From Asterochloris sp. CNOR1 (lineage: Eukaryota > Chlorophyta > Trebouxiophyceae > Trebouxiales > Trebouxiaceae): a stretch of DNA of 64,000 nt. Location: contig OZ017756.1 in NCBI GenBank assembly GCA_963969365.1, positions 1,302,001 through 1,366,000 of the forward strand, read 5' to 3'. The notes below the pieces were generated by a model that saw only the letters and a program-made list of their open reading frames with translations, ran no database searches and had not been told where the DNA came from. A program made the position numbers and the translations under genes. Positions within the stretch are counted from its first letter, which is position 1. Each line of letters begins with the position of its first letter. Of the stretch, positions 57,201 through 64,000 are shown piece after piece.

Positions 57201-60200
57201 GGAGCTGCTCACATCAGTCACGGTAAGCAACATTGTAAGGCATGCCAAATATGACTGACCTTGCCCACGACCTCATCGATGCCATGGTAGCGGTTGTTGT
57301 TGGCGTACTCGTCCAGATCTTCGTCAAAGCCCGACAACTTGGTGTGGCGCTCGCGCCGCCGCCCGCGGGTCATGCCCCCACCGCCGCCGTGCAGGCCACG
57401 ATCGTACCGCGATTCCCGTGCAGCTGCTCCCCCTGCACAGAGGGGTGCAGGAACTGTCAGTGATGCCCTCACTGCAGCCTGCCAGACCTTGCTCTGTGAG
57501 ATGATCCAGGGCAGCAAACCAGTGGCGCAACTGCCATGCAGCGCTCCTTCCGCTGCACACATTGATCGCATGCTGCGTGAGAATGTGAAGCCCAGGCACC
57601 CTGGTGTGCAGCCAGTGCTGTGCCGGCCAAGGAGTGACTTGTGCAGCAGCGATGTGCAAAGGGTGACCTGCTGCCACACCTCCATTCATGACTGCAGCCG
57701 CCGCCGCAGCTGCAGCAGCAGCTGCCGCAGCTGTGTGAGGGTTCGAAATTTGGGGCGCTCCATAAGCGCTCTGGCCCACCGCCAGCTGAGCTGCCTGCGC
57801 AGCGGCGTGCATCATGCGCCCCTGCACCATAGTGTCAAGCTGCTCACAAGCATGCTGGGCAGCATGAGCAGGTCTACACCTGTTTGGGCATGCACTGAGG
57901 CACAGACGGGGGTTGGTGGTAAGCAGGGCTGCATGCGAGCATGACAGGCTGCGCAAGCACCTGGCTGAGCATCTTTGTGCAAGATGGGCAGCAACAAACC
58001 ACAGCTGCTGGCATACGTCAGGCAGCCAAAGCAGGTCTGAGTGATGCCAAAGCTTCAAGCACAATGCAATCAGAATGGCCAAGCCAGGTGCTGGGAGGGT
58101 TTCTTCTCTAGGATGGTGTTTGAAACCAACACACACTGGTCACCTGCTGGGGGAACTGCCCCATCACATAGGACGGCACACTGCCCTGGGGCACCTGCCC
58201 TGGGGCGCCCATTAGCATGGACTGTGCGGAGACAGCCTGCTGGGACAGGGCGGCCTGGTAGGCGGCCTGGTAGGCTGCCTGGTACTCCACGCTCTCCCGC
58301 AGGTGCGGCGGCACCTGGGCGCCCCCCGCTGGCGGTGGGTTGTACGCACCTGCACAGGAGGGGAGCGCTGAGTCCCAGACAGCACATCGACCTAGCATTG
58401 ACCTACCAGAGTCAGGTCGTGCCAACATGTTCTGGTCAGAGGTGCCAGCCCGGGCTGCTGATTGTGCCACCAGAGCAGAAGCACGAATCAGTGGGCGGGA
58501 CTCCTGCTGGTGCACAGAGCTGAATGGCCAATGGGCGGGAGCAGCCGTGTGGGCTGCTGCAGACAGCGTACAAGCTGGATGTCATACTATGACACCTTTG
58601 ACAGCACAAAAGCTGCTCCTGAGCGCACGAAGTTGCATCATACATGGCCGACTCTTGAAGCGCCTGCCAATGTCTGGCAGCGCGGCTGCCTCCAGATTGG
58701 GGACGGCAGGGGTGGCAGCAGGTTCTGCTGCTGCGAAGTGGCTTGAGATACGAGTAACAGGCACCGGACGCCCACTGGGCCACAGGCCCTGCCGTGGGCA
58801 AGCTGCACAAGCCACCCTGGTGACACGTCATCTGCAGCAGGTTGCACAGCCCAGGCAGGACAGCAGCACCGCAAAGCCCTGATGTTCAGAAAGAACGCTA
58901 TGATGCTGTGGAGGGGCTCACCGCCTGGCCCCCCAGAATGGGAATAGCTGGGCCCGTAGTCACTGCCGCGCAGGTCTGGCCCTGCGTGCCTCTGGCCCCC
59001 TCCGTACCCTCTGTCATGCGCCTGCAAGTGCAGCATGCGACGGGTGGCCCCAGCAGGTACATGCGCCTTTCCTCCTTGCAGACAGTGCAGCCTTGGAACA
59101 GGAGGGCCATTCTGCAGACCCATCTGCACCCTGCAAACACCCAATAAGCCATCCAGCAAGCGTGTGGCCAGCACGTAGAGGGTGTCCAACCGTAGTCTCC
59201 AGACGGTACAGCAGCAATCAGCCAGAAAGGGCTATTGTTGGCACCACAAGAGACAACAGCGCTTGCAGGTGTTGAAGTAGCAAGCCTGCAGGCACCGCCA
59301 GCAGGCGGGGCCTCCCACCTGCCCATGATGCTGCTGCGGTGCGCCTGCTCCATGCTGGCTCAGATTGACCTGCTGCATGGCAGCAGCCAGTGCATTGGCA
59401 GCGGCCTCCTGCTGCAGCAGGTCCTGCTGCGAGGCCTGGTGCTGATGCTGCTGCTGACCCATCAGCGCTGGGGAGGCAGACTGGGACAGCGTGGGCGTGG
59501 AGTTCAGGGAGCGGTTCAGCTGCGCCAGGGCTGCAGGCAGGCAGGATTACTCAATCAGCTGGCAAGGACAGCAAGGGTGGTCAAAAAGTGAGCACACACA
59601 GCGTTGCAGGAAAGGCACAGCTCTTAGTACTGCATCAGCATGCGGCCACTGCTTGGACCCATGCATCACTGCTCAAGCACTCACAGTCCTGCTGGAAGGC
59701 TGCCAGCTGCTGAAGCAACTCTGCCCGGTCCTGCTGCTGCTGCTGCATCTGAGGCGCGGGGGAATGTTCCTCAGCCTGTCGCTGTTGCAGCGCTGCAGCA
59801 GGGAAACAACTGAAGTGAGGCATGCCCAGCCTGGAGTGAGACTTCGTTCACCCTTCTGTGCAGATGTGCAAGCCAGCAGCAACCATTCCTGAGGCGGCTG
59901 TCAGCATTCACAAACTAGGACACTGCTGCTGCCAGCACACCAAGCTGCAGCGCATATGCGCCCAGCTGCTCCGTCCAGAGAATGCCAAGCGCAGCTCTGT
60001 GGCTCACCGATCTGGCCCAGGGTCTGCAACATGGCTGAGTCATAGCCATTGGCGGGGCTGTGGTCTCGTTGCAGGTGCTCCAGCCCTGCACAGGCAAGGG
60101 CGCCTGGTAAGGCTGGCACACCCAGGTCAGCACCAAAGTCCATCTCAGCGGTGGGCAGCACTTCATCTCGTTAACAACAAATCATCTCAGATTTCTGTCT

Positions 60201-61656
60201 AGAGTGCTACTACCCAGCAGGCTCCTCTGCACTTGTAAAAGTCTTGATACGCCAGGCGCCAAAGGCAACTCAGGCAGCACAGCCATCTGGGCCTCTCCAG
60301 CTGGCAGGTGTGCAGAGGTTATTCTTGTCTTGGCTGTGCCGATGCAGCTCACACAGGCAGGCAGCCCAAAAGGATTGCCCCAGGCGCCGTGCCTTGCCAT
60401 CCAGGCAGTCTGTCTCATCTGGCAGGTGCCGAACCTGACCTGGCGGCCGCCATGGCCGCCTGCTGCCTCCCCGGCAGGCCCCTGCAGGAGCAAAGCAGCC
60501 AGCACGGCGATTTGCAGTCTGACCTGCGCTCGCCATGGCCGCCTGCCGCCGCTGCTGCAGCTGATTGTACACGCTGGCGCTGGCCAGCGGCGGGGGCAGC
60601 TTGGTGCCCGAGCCCGCGTGGGCTCGGTAGAAGCGCTCATAGTCTTCATCGCAGCGGATGTCTGCATACCCATCCATGGGCGTCCACCTTCCGTCTCGCT
60701 GCCCTGTGGCTGCCTGCAGCCAGCAGCAGCAGGGCTGGTGAGCATGGGGAGCCCACAAAAAGGCCAGGGCAAGCATGACAGGGCGACTGCTGCTTCCTCA
60801 TTACCACTGCTGGCCGCTTGTGTGCAGAAGCCTCTGTGCCTGGAGACACGACCCATCTGTAAGCGTCCATCCTGCTGCCCTGTGGCCGTGTAAAGGGAGC
60901 AGCTGGCGTTTTTTTCTCCAACTGGCTGCCTGCCTTGCACTGTATGCTAGCTGATCAGCCAAGCTTTGTGCCTGCTGCTATTCCCTGTGGAGTTAAGCAG
61001 CAATGATGTGAAGTCGCTTAGGCAGTCTATTGCTACAATGCCAGTGTTGGACCTGCTGACCCAATCCACAATTCTGACGTTTGTCAGACTGATCACAGGA
61101 CCTCCTTTGCCGGCAATGGACCTCCTGAGCGCACTGCCGCCAATTCCCTTAACAGAAACGGCCTCAACTGGACTGACTTGCAAGCACCCTTGATCTTGGA
61201 TGGCAGTTTGACCCGCATAACAACCAATGACAGGCGCTCTGATGGCTGCCGAGCAGGTGCTGAACCTCTGTGGCCAGCACAATGCACCGTTGGAGATTTG
61301 CAGGTGGACATGCACGCTGCTAAGGGAAGCCCTTCCCCGCCAAACCCAGAAAGCCTGCACTTCTCCACCTGCAACCATGCACATGCAGCCGAGGGGGCAG
61401 GCAAGCTGCAGGTTTATGGCAAAAGTCCTGTGCCGCCTGAGAGCATTGACTTTGTAGACTGCCTCACCAAGTGTGCTGCCCAGTGATCCTCCAGGTGCGG
61501 CGGCGCCGAGGTACTGCGGGGCTCGAAGTCATCTATCAGGCTGGCAACATTCTTGTCTATCTGGCGCCTGCGGGCAGCCACCATGAGATGGGCATAGATT
61601 CGACCTCCCGAGGACTGGCAGCTGTGTGCAATCGTAGAGACCTGCCGCTGCCGCAT
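54263..61656 (-). CDS. PUM: Pumilio (PUF) RNA-binding protein
   Basis: Fourteen exons on the minus strand, all in phase: 61656-61468, 60713-60524, 60085-60008, 59792-59685, 59530-59319, 59021-58922, 58349-58144, 57839-57680, 57432-57260, 56795-56604, 56152-56045, 55736-55470, 54947-54717, 54418-54263 (789 residues, TGA). The first ATG follows an in-frame stop; a second candidate is at 61584. The N-terminal 450 residues are Gln/Ala/Gly-rich and disordered, with RSTSAPPHLEDHWAA, a motif conserved in plant and animal Pumilio. The C-terminal PUF domain has eight repeats with cores CRFLQ, NYLIQ, TRAVQ, NHVIQ, CCVLQ, NYVVQ, SNVVE and NYVLQ. By the PUF code this should bind UGUA-type elements in 3' untranslated regions and repress or destabilise the mRNAs. 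Splicing of the Gln/Ala-rich part is less certain than that of the PUF domain. Confidence 0.92.
60431..60470 (-). repeat. Copy of the 3' edge of Pumilio exon 60524-60713
   Basis: CTGACCTGGCGGCCGCCATG and GCCGCCTGCTGCC match the exon end and donor (TCTGACCTGCGCTCGCCATG, GCCGCCTGCCGCC at about 60519-60550). It lies in the downstream intron, about 70 bases away. Confidence 0.75.
60852..60890 (-). repeat. Copy of the 5' edge of Pumilio exon 60524-60713
   Basis: CCATCTGTAAGCGTCCATCC and TGCTGCCCTGTGGCCGTG match the exon start (CCATGGGCGTCCACCTTCC, CGCTGCCCTGTGGCTGCCTG at 60675-60716). It is in the upstream intron, so this exon too has a copy on each side. Confidence 0.72.
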
Positions 61657-62135
61657 GCAAGACGGTCAGCCCAGGGCCTTACCAGTTTGGGCTGCTGCTG
61701 AGCTGCTGCTGGTTCTCCCTGATGGGCTCCGGCTGGGCATACATCTCAGCTGGCCAGCTGCTCAACTGAGACGGCTTGCACAGGACAAAAAGAAGGAAAC
61801 TAACAGACGAAAGAACATCTCCAGCTGCAGAGCCCTGGACAGCTGCCAGCTTGATTCTTATACAACCAAAGAGAGAGATCAGGAGAGACTTGCATTAGCT
61901 CTGAGGCCAGGTCACGTTGGACCAGACCTTTCCCTGGAAGCCTCCAGGTAAGCTCAGCTTCACCCGTCTGATTGCATGGACACGGCACCACCAGCTGCTC
62001 TGCAGCCTGTAAGCTGGGGAGAGGGGTTTCGTTACTGAGGCAGTTGGCCCGAAATCTGAAGCACGGCAGGCTTCGGTCAGCACGCACTGAGAGCCGCCTG
62101 AACCCTTGCTGAGGCCGTTTTGGTCCTTGGTTGTC
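61657..62135. promoter_or_regulatory. Head-to-head interval of Pumilio and the right-edge gene
   Basis: About 480 bp between the Pumilio start (61656, minus) and the ATG at 62136 (plus). It should hold both promoters. No ORF with a domain and no clear core-promoter motif was seen. Confidence 0.45.
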
Positions 62136-63504
62136 ATGAGTCTGCCGGGGCAGGGCCAGAGCAGCACCCAGTTGTGTTCCAGGGGACCCCCTCCAGCCCT
62201 GGCCGCTTTGCTGCAAGCCAACTTGCCCATGCAGGCCACGAGGGGTCCGGCAGGCAAAGGCCTGCTGCCAGGCTCAGGAAAATCAAGTATACACATCATG
62301 TCCAGCATGAGAGTCAACGAGGGCGCAGGTCCCAGCGCATCACCCTTGCTGGACCCATCTGGCCTCACCAGCAGCCGTGGCCGTGTGGTGAAGCCCAGGC
62401 AGTGGGATGATGGCACGGAGACAGCCCCACCTAGCGGTGAGCCCATATATGGGCTGCTCCTGCACACCATGCACACCTGCTTTGCTCATTAGTGGTCGGG
62501 CCTTGGAATGGCCTTTTCTTGAAGTCTGGGCCTCAGAGCCACTCCTGCTGAGTGCTCAGACCAGTCGATGTGCAGAAGCTTCGCCACTGCACAACCTTCC
62601 CTGGGGGTGCAGCACAGCTCTGCAGATGCATTGCTCAGCCTGCTGCCTGGTGTAGCTGGCCTGGGAAGCATGAGGCTCCCCAAGGGTGTCGGCCAGCAAG
62701 CTGGAGCTGCTGTTTGCCTGTTGCCGCCTGGGAGGTCTGGTGCTTCCATTCCGCAGGTGTGGCCGGCCCGGGAGGCAGTGGCGGAGCAGGAAGGAGTAAG
62801 CTCCCGCGGCGCAGGGACGAGAACTCAGAGTCGGAGCAGGACGACCAGCAGCCGAGGCAGCGCAAGTGAGCTTCATGCTGCGACGTTGGTGGCATTGAAG
62901 CCTCCTGGTGCCCCGTGCCATGTTGCACACTTACAATGGGGCTGAGTGGTGCTGTCTGCAGTGCATGCTGCGCACGTCGCGGGCTGCACATTGCCAATCG
63001 ACCTTGAGAGCTACGATGTGGGTACGTGCAGCATGCTTTCGTAGAGCAACCTACTCTGAGTGGGTTCAAGGGGCTGCTGGCCTGCCTGCAGACACTGCAT
63101 CAACCGCACCACAGCCAGGTGGCCATGCATGTGCCATGCGGCGTGCACCTCCCCCCAGGCCGCCAGCTCTGACGCCACTCCTCAGCACTTACCTGCAGCT
63201 CCTCGCAGTGGCAAGCTGACTTTGCAATCCGCCTGGCCAGGCACGACCCCTGCAGATGATATGCTGCGTACCCAGTCAGGTTTGCAATACAGTCCTCTGA
63301 CTTGCTGCAGGCGCCGCGCCAACTATGCGATCAGCCTGGCTAAGCGCGGCAGCGTGCCGATCCGGGACGAGACTGGCCGCTTCATTGGCGTGCGCCCCAA
63401 GACGGCGGCCGAGCGGGCCATGAAGCAGCCTCTGGGGAGCGGTGGCATCTTCAAGAGCGCTGCTGTGGAGGTGCTGCGGCAAGAGAAGCGCCTGATGTCC
63501 ACTG
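62136..63504 (+). CDS. Nuclear-type protein with HARE-HTH-like segment, 3' part outside window
   Basis: Three exons in phase are visible: 62136-62436, 62757-62865 and 63311-63504; the last ends at a GT donor in phase 1, so the gene continues past the right edge. The N-terminus (MSLPGQGQSS...) is Pro/Gly/Ser-rich. Exon 2 is strongly basic then acidic (SKLPRRRDENSESEQDDQQ), like a nuclear localisation region. Exon 3 has RRANYAISLAKRGSVPIRD, then GGIFKSAAVEVLRQEKRLMS, which resembles the opening helices of the HARE-HTH domain (a winged helix of chromatin and restriction proteins, as in ASXL). The rest of that domain is missing, so the call is tentative. The role may be chromatin-related. The start codon is the first in-frame ATG. 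Confidence 0.55.
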
Positions 63505-64000
63505 GTGAGCCCTGGCAGGGGGTGCCTGTGGCCAGGCGGGTGAGGGCATGAAAGTCAGGTGGGGCACTGTAGTGACTCTCCTGCTGGGAGCAGGTACAGC
63601 AGTGCAGCTCTTACAGCAGAGAAACGCCTGGTGTCTGCCCGGTGGGACCTTGGGGCTGTGTCGCACTCAAAGGGCGCATGGTCCAGGATCAGGTGTGAGG
63701 TGCAAGGTGGCGCCTGATGCCCACTGGCAGGACCTTCGTTTTTGATGTACCACAGTGAGGAATGGGGAAGGGGGGCTGCTGCCAGATACTGCTTTGCGGG
63801 GCAGTTGCTGAGAGACTGCTGCAGTGAAGGTGCAGCAAGGTATTTCGCCTGCTGTTCATGGGAGAGGCTGACTGGCATTTAGTGGTATGGCGGTGGCGCC
63901 TGTGACGTCTGGGCAGAGGGAGTTGCCTGCAAGGCGGTGCTGCAGCAACACATGTGAGGTCTGGGGCTTTGTTTGCCACAGGCACCCAGGGCACCTGTGC
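63505..64000 (+). other. Intron sequence of the right-edge gene, with an exon-edge copy
   Basis: About 500 bp after the last visible donor. It contains a copy of the preceding exon's end at 63616-63650 and no acceptor that continues the HARE-HTH-like domain convincingly. A phase-1 candidate acceptor at 63727-63730 leads to a frame with no resemblance to the domain. Confidence 0.4.
63616..63650 (+). repeat. Copy of the 3' edge of exon 63311-63504
   Basis: AGCAGAGAAACGCCTGGTGT and CTGCCCGGTGGGACC match the exon end and donor (GCAAGAGAAGCGCCTGATGT, CCACTGGTGAGCCC at 63480-63508). It is about 110 bases downstream, in the intron. Confidence 0.75.

Noticed and set aside
57324-58136. 270-codon open frame on the minus strand
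   Set aside because: It merges two real Pumilio exons with intron sequence; only 57680-57839 and 57260-57432 are supported by phase and family features.
1-64000. CRISPR arrays, tRNA or rRNA genes, insertion sequences, prokaryotic operons or prophage
   Set aside because: No regular spacer arrays, cloverleaf candidates, rRNA-like stretches, transposase genes or ribosome-binding-site-led gene runs were seen; the sequence is clearly nuclear eukaryotic.

Overview
This is a eukaryotic nuclear window, GC-rich and intron-dense: 15 spliced genes (two cut by the window edges) plus one doubtful unspliced ORF. Introns are mostly 70-700 bp and nearly all are GT..AG with a TGCAG-type acceptor. Several genes have plausible TGTAA polyadenylation signals. 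The gene set (plastid sugar transporter, mitochondrial gamma-carbonic anhydrase, plant-type AP-2 mu, a plastid-targeted kinase-like protein) points to a green alga, probably a trebouxiophyte of the Coccomyxa/Chlorella kind. That assignment is inference; no species was identified.

Layout: 38-133 (-) first coding exon of a histidine-phosphatase-like gene cut by the left edge; 1514-6198 (+) kinase-like protein with transit peptide; 6674-10834 (-) AP-2 mu adaptin; 11345-13680 (+) gamma-carbonic anhydrase; 13946-14356 (+) doubtful small membrane ORF; 14596-19168 (-) plastidic glucose transporter; 19739-30115 (-) coatomer beta' subunit, 24 exons; 30360-31370 (+) eIF1/SUI1; 31602-32754 (-) small membrane protein; 33802-38101 (-) SIL1/Fes1-type BiP nucleotide exchange factor; 38298-41495 (+) ERCC1; 42130-48137 (+) DEP domain-transmembrane-DUF1769 protein; 48309-50405 (-) TLDc protein; 50499-53656 (+) FAM185A/DUF4097 protein; 54263-61656 (-) Pumilio; 62136-63504 (+) a gene with a HARE-HTH-like segment, cut by the right edge.

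Genes are close and mostly in alternating orientation, so several pairs share short head-to-head regions (AP-2 mu/gamma-CA, COPB2/eIF1, SIL1/ERCC1, Pumilio/right-edge gene). Three products serve vesicle traffic or the secretory pathway (AP-2 mu, COPB2, SIL1), but this looks like chance neighbourhood; there is no operon or biosynthetic cluster.

The most unusual feature is shared by at least ten genes. Introns carry degenerate copies of the edge of the adjoining exon together with its splice site. Copies of an exon's 3' edge plus donor lie only in the downstream intron, and copies of a 5' edge plus acceptor lie only in the upstream intron. That order is what repeated tandem duplication across splice junctions would leave. 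In the SIL1-like gene the process has built tandem arrays. Exon coordinates were derived by hand from reading frame, splice consensus and family conservation; no transcript data were available.
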